DNA from: Anaerolineales bacterium
Lineage (GTDB): Bacteria > Chloroflexota > Anaerolineae > Anaerolineales > E44-bin32
Length of the DNA: 6,716 nucleotides
Assembly (NCBI GenBank): GCA_030606845.1
Contig: JAUWFP010000123.1
Location: 1 to 6,716, forward strand
Reading direction: 5' to 3'
Shown here piece after piece: positions 1 through 6,477 of this stretch (position 1 is the first letter of the stretch; each line of letters begins with the position of its first letter). The translations under genes and the position numbers were made by a program. The notes beneath the pieces were generated by a model that was given only the letters and a program-made list of their open reading frames with translations, was not told the DNA's origin and did not search any database.

Positions 1-803
1 AGGATGAAAAAGAATACGAGCCTATAGATTACATCAAAGGCTTAGGGACGATCACGAATATTGCCATAGAGAACTTAATGGTTCAAACCGCAAAACCAGA
101 GCATGATCATTCTCTGTCTGAGATCCGTCTTCAGAGTATTGAGCCCGGTCAGATTGCCGTGGTAGCGGTCGCTCCAGGCGCGGGTCTCGCGCGAGTCTTC
201 GCCAGCCTGGGCGTCACAGCTCTCATTGAGGGTGGTCAGACGATGAATCCAAGCACACAGGAGATCATGAACGCGTTTGAAAACCTGCCAACAGATCAGG
301 TCGTAATCCTGCCCAACAATAAAAATATCATCCTGGCCGCACAACAGGCGACCGAACTTACGGTTAAGAAAGTCGCAGTAATTCCCACCGTTTCCGTTCC
401 ACAGGGTATTGCCGCCATGTTCGCATGGAACTCTGATGGTAATTTCGAAACCACAGCCAAGGCGATGACGGCAGCGCTCGAATCAATCCAATCCGCCGCA
501 ATCACAACTGCCACTCGTTCAGTTGAGATTGATGATGTTAAGGTAGAAACAGGACAGGTGATCGGTCTTCTCAACGGGAAACTTACGTGTTCTGGTCAAT
601 CGATAGAGGAAGTTCTTACCGATATTCTCAAGGAAGCTTCAACAGAGGAATATGAATTAATCACTCTGTACTATGGGGAAGATTTGAGTGCAATGCAGGC
701 TAACCAGCTCGCAGATATCATTCGCGAAATCTACCCGAAGCAGGAGATCGAAATTCACGATGGCACTCAACCACACTATCAACTCATCCTTTCCATCGAG
801 TAA
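1..803 (+). CDS. fakA: Fatty acid kinase catalytic subunit FakA / DAK2-domain YloV family protein, C-terminal part (5' end outside window)
   Basis: The reading frame is open from base 3 to the TAA at 801-803, giving about 266 residues with no start needed inside the window. The ATG at 78 is therefore probably internal. What is visible is the C-terminal half of the YloV/FakA family: a GGQTMNPST motif (from base 231), LPNNKNI (from base 309) and IPT-x-SVPQG near base 385. The final domain carries the family's G-x-x-x-G-L-L-N-G-K and ITLYYGEDLS segments and ends in QLILSIE. The missing upstream part should hold the ATP-binding DhaL (DAK2) domain. In Firmicutes, FakA phosphorylates fatty acids held by FakB (DegV) proteins to make acyl-phosphate in the cytoplasm. 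The two DegV genes directly downstream support that role here. The family assignment is firm; the substrate is inferred. Confidence 0.9.
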   Translation, partial: DEKEYEPIDYIKGLGTITNIAIENLMVQTAKPEHDHSLSEIRLQSIEPGQIAVVAVAPGAGLARVFASLGVTALIEGGQTMNPSTQEIMNAFENLPTDQVVILPNNKNIILAAQQATELTVKKVAVIPTVSVPQGIAAMFAWNSDGNFETTAKAMTAALESIQSAAITTATRSVEIDDVKVETGQVIGLLNGKLTCSGQSIEEVLTDILKEASTEEYELITLYYGEDLSAMQANQLADIIREIYPKQEIEIHDGTQPHYQLILSIE

Positions 804-812
804 GCATCACCT

Positions 813-1670
813 ATGATCAAAATCGTCACCGACGCCACGGTTAGATTCACAACGCCAAACTTCGCCCAGAAACACGGGATAACAATCGCTCCAATCTCTG
901 CCCACTGTGGGAATATCTGCATTTCCGATGGGCCCGATGCCGACCTGCATACTCTCCGCCCCTCGCTGCAAGAATGTGAGCAGGAGATACGCATTGAGAG
1001 CCCCTCCGTCGATCAAATAGCAGAGATTTATGCGCATATCAGCACCCAGACGAATTATATTTTATCCATCCATTCATCCTCAGGATTAACCAACTCATTT
1101 AGAAACGCACAAAAAGCCAGTCAGCAGTTCTTGGGAAGGATGGACATCCACGTGGTCGACTCCCAGACCACATCTATTGGACTGGGTTTGTTAGTACAAA
1201 CCTGCGTACAAGGAATGCAGCGAGGCGAATCGCTGGATAAATTGGTAAAAACCGTTCGTGGAATGATCACCCGCCTCTACACGGTCATGTTTCTTGATGA
1301 TCTTTCTTATCTGGCACGAAACCAAATCGTAAGTCAGTCTCAGGCAATTCTGGGAAATATGCTGGGGGTTATTCCCTTTCTGACAATCGAAAATGGTGAA
1401 CTTCAACCCATGGAAAAGGTCCGATCTAGACCACGGGCGCTTGAGAAGTTGATCGAATTCGTCTGTGAATTTTCAGGAGTAGACCACCTGGGCATCCTTC
1501 ATGGATATGGAAAGCCAACGCAAGACGCACTTTATATCGCTGAACGACTGCGCTCTTTATATCCGAGCTCACCGATTTCACAGGTATGTTACGGCCCTAC
1601 ACTCGCACCATTCATCGGCTTCAACGGTCTCGGGGCAATCGTGCTGGAATCTAAAGAAGAATCCATATGA
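813..1670 (+). CDS. Divergent DegV/FakB-family fatty-acid-binding protein (first of a tandem pair)
   Basis: The 285-residue length is normal for DegV. Family landmarks are the N-terminal IVTDAT (usual VTDSTAD), SIHSSSGLT (85-93), VVDSQTTSIGLGLLV (114-128), and IPFLTIENGELQPMEKVRSRPRALEKL-like sequence (187-213). DegV proteins bind a fatty acid in a tunnel; FakB members deliver it to FakA. Compared without gaps to the neighbouring DegV protein, three family positions differ. The Thr before the PS motif is Ile61, the Arg of the Y-L-R-x-G-G-R segment is Ile172, and the His of H-x-G-P-G is Phe267, where GPG itself is lost. The serine motif is kept. Binding may persist while phosphoryl transfer is lost or altered. 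The start at 813 lies 9 bases after the FakA stop with no strong ribosome binding site, which suggests translational coupling. The family is clear; the function is uncertain. Confidence 0.87.
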   Translation: MIKIVTDATVRFTTPNFAQKHGITIAPISAHCGNICISDGPDADLHTLRPSLQECEQEIRIESPSVDQIAEIYAHISTQTNYILSIHSSSGLTNSFRNAQKASQQFLGRMDIHVVDSQTTSIGLGLLVQTCVQGMQRGESLDKLVKTVRGMITRLYTVMFLDDLSYLARNQIVSQSQAILGNMLGVIPFLTIENGELQPMEKVRSRPRALEKLIEFVCEFSGVDHLGILHGYGKPTQDALYIAERLRSLYPSSPISQVCYGPTLAPFIGFNGLGAIVLESKEESI

Positions 1671-2515
1671 CCACAAAAACCAGTCCCTATGCCATCGTAA
1701 CGGATAGCACGGCTGACGTCCCGTTGGATACCGCAGAATCCCTGAACATCTCCGTGATTCCAGCGGTGTTGACCTTGGACGGTGAGACGTATTTGGATGG
1801 TCTTGACATATCAAGAGCTGAGTTCTACCAGCGAATGCCAGATCTGCAGACACCTCCTACAACGGCTGTGCCGTCCGTACTCGTCTTCGAAGAGATCTAC
1901 CAACGCCTGTTTGAAAGCGGCGTCGAGCGTATCCTTTCTATCCACTTATCTTCCAATCTCAGCGGGATGGTCAATACCGCTGAGCAGGCAGCACTCAACT
2001 TTGAAGACCGCGTGAAAGTATTTAACAGCGGCCAGCTCTCCCTGGGTGTAGGCTTCCAAGCCATCGAGGCTGCCCAATCGGCCATGGAAGAATTGGATTT
2101 CGAGCAAGTTGTGAGTACGGCCAGGCGATTTCGAGAGAGAGCGTATGTCGTTGCGCTGATCGATCGACTCGAATATATGCGCCGAAGCGGACGAGTGAAC
2201 TGGCTTCGTGCCAATATCGGTGACTTTCTTCAAATCAAGCAATTAGTGGAAGTAAAAGATGGCCTCGTAAATGCACTTGCACGAACTCGTACCTACACGA
2301 AGGCTTTCGAGCAATTGATCTCGATTGCCTCTACCTGGAAAAACATTAAACGTCTCGCCGTGCTCCATTCTGGAGCGCCAGAAAGAGCCAAGGAGCTTAC
2401 TGAGCGGGTAGTCAAGCTGTGCCCGAGCCCTTTAATGATCGTCGATATAACCACGACCATCGGTGTCCATGTTGGACCAGGATGCGTTGGGCTCGCCGTT
2501 TTAACAAATGATTAA
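1667..2515 (+). CDS. fakB: DegV/FakB-family fatty-acid-binding protein (second of the pair, canonical motifs)
   Basis: This 282-residue protein is a standard DegV-family member. In order it shows IVTDSTADVP (10-19), a DGLDIS loop (44-49), PPTTAVPS (63-70), SIHLSSNLSG (91-100), SGQLSLGVG (121-129), YMRRSGRV (170-177), and IGVHVGPGCVG (265-275). Thr66, Ser95/96, Arg176 and His268 match the positions that, in S. aureus FakB as I recall it, hold the fatty acid carboxylate or support phosphorylation. It probably loads fatty acid for the FakA encoded two genes upstream. Asn120 replaces the Asp usual before Ser in the central V-I-D-S segment. Its ATG overlaps the previous stop in an ATGA arrangement, with AAGAAGA a few bases before it, so the two DegV genes are co-translated. 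Which fatty acid it binds cannot be read from the sequence. Confidence 0.92.
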   Translation: MTTKTSPYAIVTDSTADVPLDTAESLNISVIPAVLTLDGETYLDGLDISRAEFYQRMPDLQTPPTTAVPSVLVFEEIYQRLFESGVERILSIHLSSNLSGMVNTAEQAALNFEDRVKVFNSGQLSLGVGFQAIEAAQSAMEELDFEQVVSTARRFRERAYVVALIDRLEYMRRSGRVNWLRANIGDFLQIKQLVEVKDGLVNALARTRTYTKAFEQLISIASTWKNIKRLAVLHSGAPERAKELTERVVKLCPSPLMIVDITTTIGVHVGPGCVGLAVLTND

Positions 2516-2517
2516 CT

Positions 2518-2547
2518 CTGGCACTTTTGCGCCTTCCCGCGTATATT
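2518..2547 (+). promoter_or_regulatory. Possible promoter giving a leaderless recG transcript
   Basis: In the 39-base gap before recG, CTGGCA (2518-2523; 4 of 6 to TTGACA) lies 18 bases before TATATT (2542-2547; 5 of 6 to TATAAT). Transcription would begin at about 2553-2555, at or next to the recG ATG. No purine-rich ribosome binding site precedes that ATG, which fits leaderless translation. This rests on motif matching only. Confidence 0.35.
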
Positions 2548-2554
2548 TACAATT

Positions 2555-5173
2555 ATGAACACAGCCCTAGACAAACTCTCAAAATTCCTTCGACTTGAAG
2601 CCGAGCGCGGCTATGATAATCGGGCGGTAGTAGGCGGTCTTCAGCAGATGCTGGAACCCTGGGCGGAAGAAGCCAAAGCGTCAAACTTGGCGGATTCGTC
2701 CATCGAACTGGTCGTCTCTCGGCTGCGTGACTACGGTCGGCTCTCCCCAAACTCCCGCTATGAATCGCTCCAAGGTCTGTTGAACCGGCTCCGCGCGGCT
2801 CATCCTGAGCTTGCTGACAACCTTCTGATTAAACCATCCACCGGGGCCTCCACCCCCTCCATAGCTGCAGAGGTCATTAAATCAGACGTCGTGGACTCCA
2901 CCCCTCCTATAGAGGCAGCAGCTATTAAAGCAGATACCGGGGAAACCACCCCTTCTATAGAGGCAACCGTTATTGAAGCAGACACCCGGGAAACCATTGA
3001 AACCCAGGATGCCATCCCCTCAACTCCAATACAGGAAAGCGCTGAGAAGAAGGCATCCTCAACCACATCGGACATGGAAAAGAAAGAAACCACCCCGCCT
3101 TCACCTCCTGTCGCCCTCACCGCGCCCTTAACCACCGTGCAAGGGATCGGACCTAAGTCAGCGAAGACACTTTCAAAGCTGGGCCTCGAGAATCTAGGCG
3201 ACTTGCTCTGGCATCTTCCCCGGCGTTACGATGATTACTCCCAACTCGAAACCATCAACCGTCTCTGGTATGGTCAGGATGTTACGGTCATCGGAACGAT
3301 CGAGAAGATCGAGATGCGTGCAGTTCGTGGCGGGCGCATGAAGCTCACCGAAGCCGTGGTGAGTGACGGAACCGGATCCCTGCGAGTCACCTGGTTTAAT
3401 CAGCCCTGGATTGCGAATAAATTAAAACCCGGGCGCGGGATTGTGTTATCCGGGAAAATCGATCAATACCTCGGTCGACTCACGATGAACAGTCCCGAGT
3501 GGGAGCCGCTCGAACGACATCAACTTCATACAAATCGGATTGTGCCGGTTTACCCTCTGACGGCTGGTGTATCTGGGAAGTGGTTGCGGCGGGTGATCCA
3601 CTCGGTAGTTCAGCGCCTGGCTCCCCGTGTCCCGGACCCAATCCCTGCCGGGATTCGCCAGTCTGCAGATCTCGTTCCCTTAAGCGTGGCCCTTCAACAA
3701 ATTCATTTCCCTGACGACCAGGATCAACTTAAGAAGGCGCAGCACCGGCTGGCCTTTGGTGAGATGTTCATGCTCCAGCTGGGCGTATTGCGGCAAAAAC
3801 AAGATTGGGAGCAACTCGTCTCCGAACCCCTTCAGGTTGAAGATCAATGGCTCGACCACTTCACATCTAATCTTCCATACACGCTTACCAATGCCCAGAA
3901 AGGCGCGCTGGACGACATCCGTAAGGATATGGCCTCATCGAAACCAATGAATCGCTTGCTCCAGGGAGATGTTGGGTCTGGGAAAACTGTGGTCGCCGCG
4001 GCCGCCATTGGCATCAGCGCCGCCAACAAGGCTCAATCCGCTTTTATGGCACCAACGAGCATCCTTGCCGACCAACACTTTCAAACTCTGCGCGAACTTC
4101 TTCCTATTTCAGTACAAATTCCCGAAGAATCCATCCGGCTGCTTATCGGCGCGACTCCCGAGGCTGAGAAAAACGAGATCCGCCAAGGGTTAGAAGATGG
4201 TGTTATCCAAGTCATCATTGGCACCCACGCGCTGATAGAAGATCCGGTAAAATTCAAACAACTTGGTCTGGTGATCATCGACGAGCAGCATCGCTTCGGT
4301 GTCGAGCAGCGGGCAGCCCTACGCGACAAAGGACAGAACCCGAATCTGTTGGTTATGACCGCAACCCCGATTCCACGATCTCTGGCGCTGACAGTCTTCG
4401 GTGATCTGGATCTAACCCTTCTGGATGAAATGCCTCCCGGTCGCCAACCAGTGGATACCCGCGTATTATTGCCGCGTGAGCGTTCACGCGCTCATGTGTT
4501 CGTTGACAGCCAAATAGGAAAAGGAAAACAGGCTTTCATCATCTACCCACTCGTCGAGGGCTCAGAGAAGGTCCAGACGAAGGCTGCGGTCGATGAGCAT
4601 CAGTTATTGCAAGAGAATGTCTTCCCTTCGTACAAGGTTGGTTTGCTTCACGGACGTATGCGCCAGGAAGAAAAAGATCAGGTCATGAATGCTTTCCGGA
4701 AAGGCGAGAATGAGGTCTTGGTGTCCACTTCGGTCGTTGAGGTGGGCATGGATATCCCCAATGCGACAGTGATGCTTATCGAGGGGGCAAATCATTTCGG
4801 ACTAGCGCAGCTTCACCAATTCAGAGGTCGTGTAGGTCGGGGGGATTCTCAGTCCTATTGTCTTCTAATTCCCGACCGCGACGATGACGTTGAGAATGCC
4901 CGCTTGACCGCCATGCAAGCGACCAATGACGGCTTCGAACTCGCCGATTTAGATCTCGAACAACGCGGTCCTGGTGATTTTCTGGGCACTCGCCAATCGG
5001 GTTTTGCACAGCTCCGCGCAGCTCAACTCACGGATATCCGCTTGATTGAGAAAGCACGTCGAGAGGCGATCCGCCTTTTCGAAGAGGACCCAGAACTTAC
5101 GAAACCCGAGCACGAGGCGCTTGCACTGGAGCTGGCACGCTTCTGGTCTATTGAGAAGGGAGAAATTAGCTGA
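2555..5173 (+). CDS. recG: ATP-dependent DNA helicase RecG with N-terminal extension
   Basis: RecG remodels stalled replication forks and branched recombination intermediates. At 872 residues it is longer than the roughly 690 of E. coli RecG. The order is: N-terminal extension (1-85, with KFLRLEAERGYDNRAVVGGL at 9-28); a Thr/Pro/Glu-rich linker (about 90-190); helix-hairpin-helix/wedge start (VQGIGPKSAKTL, 195-206) and OB-fold wedge; then the superfamily 2 motor. Motor motifs are Walker A GDVGSGKT (471-478), DEQH (576-579), TATPIPRS (602-609), DEMPPGR (624-630) and QFRGRVGRG (755-763). The RecG signature RGPGDFLGTRQSG is at 804-816. All catalytic motifs are intact. The extension resembles one I recall from Chloroflexota RecG, which supports the start at 2555. 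The stop TGA shares its last base with the coaD start. Confidence 0.97.
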   Translation: MNTALDKLSKFLRLEAERGYDNRAVVGGLQQMLEPWAEEAKASNLADSSIELVVSRLRDYGRLSPNSRYESLQGLLNRLRAAHPELADNLLIKPSTGASTPSIAAEVIKSDVVDSTPPIEAAAIKADTGETTPSIEATVIEADTRETIETQDAIPSTPIQESAEKKASSTTSDMEKKETTPPSPPVALTAPLTTVQGIGPKSAKTLSKLGLENLGDLLWHLPRRYDDYSQLETINRLWYGQDVTVIGTIEKIEMRAVRGGRMKLTEAVVSDGTGSLRVTWFNQPWIANKLKPGRGIVLSGKIDQYLGRLTMNSPEWEPLERHQLHTNRIVPVYPLTAGVSGKWLRRVIHSVVQRLAPRVPDPIPAGIRQSADLVPLSVALQQIHFPDDQDQLKKAQHRLAFGEMFMLQLGVLRQKQDWEQLVSEPLQVEDQWLDHFTSNLPYTLTNAQKGALDDIRKDMASSKPMNRLLQGDVGSGKTVVAAAAIGISAANKAQSAFMAPTSILADQHFQTLRELLPISVQIPEESIRLLIGATPEAEKNEIRQGLEDGVIQVIIGTHALIEDPVKFKQLGLVIIDEQHRFGVEQRAALRDKGQNPNLLVMTATPIPRSLALTVFGDLDLTLLDEMPPGRQPVDTRVLLPRERSRAHVFVDSQIGKGKQAFIIYPLVEGSEKVQTKAAVDEHQLLQENVFPSYKVGLLHGRMRQEEKDQVMNAFRKGENEVLVSTSVVEVGMDIPNATVMLIEGANHFGLAQLHQFRGRVGRGDSQSYCLLIPDRDDDVENARLTAMQATNDGFELADLDLEQRGPGDFLGTRQSGFAQLRAAQLTDIRLIEKARREAIRLFEEDPELTKPEHEALALELARFWSIEKGEIS
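2849..2992 (+). repeat. Three tandem 48-bp (16-residue) repeats in the recG linker
   Basis: Three in-frame units at 2849-2896, 2897-2944 and 2945-2992 encode residues 99-114, 115-130 and 131-146 of RecG. They read STPSIAAEVIKSDVVD, STPPIEAAAIKADTGE and TTPSIEATVIEADTRE. The DNA units share the TCCATAG / CCTATAGAGGCA core and ATTAAA or ATTGAA, so the protein repeat arose by DNA duplication and has since diverged. A degraded further copy may follow at 2993. The segment joins the N-terminal extension to the helicase and is probably disordered. Confidence 0.85.
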
Positions 5174-5700
5174 TGGTACGCGCAGTTTTCCCGGGGACAT
5201 TCGATCCTGTTCACTTCGGACATATTGACATCGCCAATCGAGCCGCACGGATTTTCGATGAGCTCATCATCGCAGTGTACGACAACCCGCCAAAAAACTT
5301 GCTCTTCTCAGCGGACGAACGCCTGGAAATGACCAACATAGCCTTCGCTAATAATGAGCGGATTCACGCGAGCATCTTCAGTGGACTGATCGTTAATTAT
5401 TGTCGTGAAGTTGATGCTAAAGTGATCGTCCGCGGTTTGCGCGTGTTCTCCGATTTTGAACACGAATTCCGCATGGCGCTGGCAAACCACCGCCTGGACT
5501 CGGATATTGACGTCGTTCTACTGATCACCAGTGAGGAGCACAGCTTTCTTACCGGCAGTACGGTCAAGGAAATCGCTTCTTTAGATGGTGATGTGACCAC
5601 GCTTGTTCCAGATTTTGTACATACGGCTCTGACAAAACGTTTTCAAGATCTCGGCGACGATGGACCCAATGTCGTCCCGATGACTGCATTGCGAGATTGA
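5173..5700 (+). CDS. coaD: Phosphopantetheine adenylyltransferase (PPAT)
   Basis: CoaD transfers AMP from ATP to 4'-phosphopantetheine, making dephospho-CoA in the fourth step of CoA synthesis. The N-terminus PGTFDPVHFGHIDI (7-20) holds the H-x-G-H nucleotidyltransferase signature (14-17) and Thr9. NPPKNLLF places Lys41 at the position of E. coli Lys42. VRGLR (86-90) gives Arg87 and Arg90, followed by the typical SDFEHEFRMALANHRL. The C-terminal motif reads FLTGSTVKEIA where most bacterial enzymes have ISSS or ISST, and GDVTTLVP follows as expected. At 175 residues it is slightly longer than the usual 158-165, with about 15 extra residues at the end. The ATG shares a base with the recG stop. 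AAGGGAG (5156-5162), about 10 bases upstream and inside recG, is a good ribosome binding site. Confidence 0.95.
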   Translation: MVRAVFPGTFDPVHFGHIDIANRAARIFDELIIAVYDNPPKNLLFSADERLEMTNIAFANNERIHASIFSGLIVNYCREVDAKVIVRGLRVFSDFEHEFRMALANHRLDSDIDVVLLITSEEHSFLTGSTVKEIASLDGDVTTLVPDFVHTALTKRFQDLGDDGPNVVPMTALRD

Positions 5701-5713
5701 GTAATGCGTAATG

Positions 5714-5742
5714 TTGACGCAAAACCCTGTTTGGTGTACGCT
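5714..5742 (+). promoter_or_regulatory. Possible promoter for the coiled-coil gene
   Basis: TTGACG (5714-5719; 5 of 6 to the -35 consensus) lies 17 bases before TACGCT (5737-5742; 3 of 6 to TATAAT). Initiation near 5749 would give a leader of about 60 bases that includes the hairpin at 5772-5797. The -10 is poor, so read-through from recG-coaD remains possible. Confidence 0.35.
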
Positions 5743-5771
5743 TCGGCCCAAACCTTGCATCCTGGGAAGCA

Positions 5772-5797
5772 GGTCCATCTGAACAACGAGGTGGACC
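5772..5797 (+). promoter_or_regulatory. Leader hairpin abutting the ribosome binding site
   Basis: GGTCCATC (5772-5779) pairs with GGTGGACC (5790-5797) as eight continuous pairs including one G-U, around a 10-base loop. The stem ends one base before the GGAGGG ribosome binding site (5798-5803) of the following gene. It is not followed by a T run, so it is not a terminator. It could control translation start or protect the messenger end. It does not match a riboswitch class I recognise. Confidence 0.5.
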
Positions 5798-5803
5798 GGA
5801 GGG
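5798..5803 (+). promoter_or_regulatory. Strong Shine-Dalgarno site GGAGGG
   Basis: GGAGGG ends four bases before the ATG at 5808, the best ribosome binding site in the window and somewhat close to its start codon. Most other genes here have weak or no site, so this gene is probably translated independently rather than by coupling. Confidence 0.7.
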
Positions 5804-5807
5804 ATCT

Positions 5808-6317
5808 ATGGATATCCTGCACTTAGTGGATCGATTGGAAGAGCTCTTTAATGAGTGTTTTGCGATTCCGCTGACGAATAACGTCATCGTCAACGAAGAT
5901 CGAATGCTGGAGATTATCGACCAGATGCGTATCTCGATCCCTGATGAGGTGAAGAACGCTCAGCAGGTTATTGCACAGCGTGATCGTGTTTTAGCCCAGG
6001 CACAGGAAGAAGCCCATCGGACGGTTAAACTGGCGAAAGATAAGGGGGATGACATCATCGCCCGTGACGCTATCGTCGAAGCAGCCCAGAGTCGTGCTGA
6101 TCAAATCATCGCTCAGGCGCGAGTCGAGGTAGAAAATATCCGCATCGAAGCCGATGATTACATCATCGAAACACTGGGAGCGCTCGAAAACGAACTCTCC
6201 AATCTAATCAACCAAGCTCGAAATGGAATCGCAAAATTGACGGCTGAAAGACAGGGTTTCGCCGGTGAGTTTGAAGATAATATCGAGGAGGGCGAAAAAG
6301 AAGCAGAGGAAGAATAG
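5808..6317 (+). CDS. SepIVA/DivIVA-like coiled-coil protein
   Basis: The 169-residue acidic protein has no membrane segment or signal peptide. Residues 1-50 form a conserved head (DILHLVDRLEELF, then IPLTNNVIV, MLEIIDQMR and IPDEV). Residues about 50-150 form a long Ala/Gln/Glu/Arg-rich coiled coil with repeated A-Q-x-x-A and I-I-A-Q-A patterns. The tail is strongly acidic. The same head-plus-coil layout, including a P-L-T segment and an I-P-x-E-L/V-x-x-A-Q turn, is what I recall from the mycobacterial septation protein SepIVA and its Streptomyces relatives. Those also lie beside coaD, or near DUF177 and rpmF. Such proteins are often misnamed ATPase or ATP synthase subunit B because of the coil, but no nucleotide-binding motif is present. 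A role in cell division or envelope growth is inferred only from homology. Confidence 0.8.
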   Translation: MDILHLVDRLEELFNECFAIPLTNNVIVNEDRMLEIIDQMRISIPDEVKNAQQVIAQRDRVLAQAQEEAHRTVKLAKDKGDDIIARDAIVEAAQSRADQIIAQARVEVENIRIEADDYIIETLGALENELSNLINQARNGIAKLTAERQGFAGEFEDNIEEGEKEAEEE

Positions 6318-6351
6318 CCCGCGCAAACCACCCATTGTGATAAAACGCAGT

Positions 6352-6399
6352 GACCGCCCTCACCAAAATTAACCTCAAGGCTCGGCAGTCTTTTTTTTT
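6352..6399 (+). terminator. Candidate Rho-independent terminator after the coiled-coil gene
   Basis: GACCGCC (6352-6358) pairs with GGCAGTC (6384-6390) with one C-A mismatch, and nine T residues follow at once (6391-6399). The 25-base loop is long and the stem is imperfect, so termination may be weak. If the adjoining IS duplicated an 8-base target, some of the T residues belong to that duplication. Confidence 0.45.
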
Positions 6400-6415
6400 G
6401 GTTCCTCGCTATTTT

Positions 6416-6477
6416 GTATGGGTAAACTGAATTAAGCAACATTTGATTTTAGTTATAATCAAGACCGGTTCCCATAC
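6416..6477 (+). repeat. Nested inverted repeats in the transposase leader
   Basis: GTATGGG (6416-6422) is the exact complement of CCCATAC (6471-6477), extended by two pairs after a one-base bulge. Inside it, TTGATT (6443-6448) and AATCAA (6457-6462) form a second inverted repeat around the -10 box. The outer stem could fold in RNA entering from outside the element. The inner one may be a protein-binding site. Both are read directly; their function is unknown. Confidence 0.45.
6432..6459 (+). promoter_or_regulatory. Candidate transposase promoter
   Basis: TATAAT at 6454-6459 is a perfect -10 hexamer. The best -35 is TTAAGC (6432-6437; 3 of 6) at 16 bases, so recognition would lean on the -10. 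Transcription would start near 6466, giving a leader of about 35 bases. Confidence 0.5.

Noticed and set aside
75..344. Minus-strand open frame opposite the fakA fragment
   Set aside because: It lies fully inside a well-supported gene on the other strand, has no recognisable motif, and its composition is that of a shadow frame.
2800..3135. Minus-strand 111-residue open frame, Ser/Val/Ala-rich
   Set aside because: It is the complement of the Thr/Pro-rich RecG linker. Its apparent repeats are the same 48-bp DNA repeats read backwards.
5729..5753. GTTTGG / CCAAAC hairpin after coaD as a terminator
   Set aside because: The stem has only 6 pairs with a 13-base loop and no T run follows. It also overlaps the candidate promoter.
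5564..5893. Minus-strand 109-residue open frame across the coaD / coiled-coil gap
   Set aside because: It overlaps two supported genes and the intergenic leader, has no motif, and has no ribosome binding site that would decide in its favour.
5808..6317. ATP synthase subunit B or ATPase identity for the coiled-coil protein
   Set aside because: There is no N-terminal membrane segment and no Walker motif. The similarity is only the coiled coil, while the head matches SepIVA-like proteins better.
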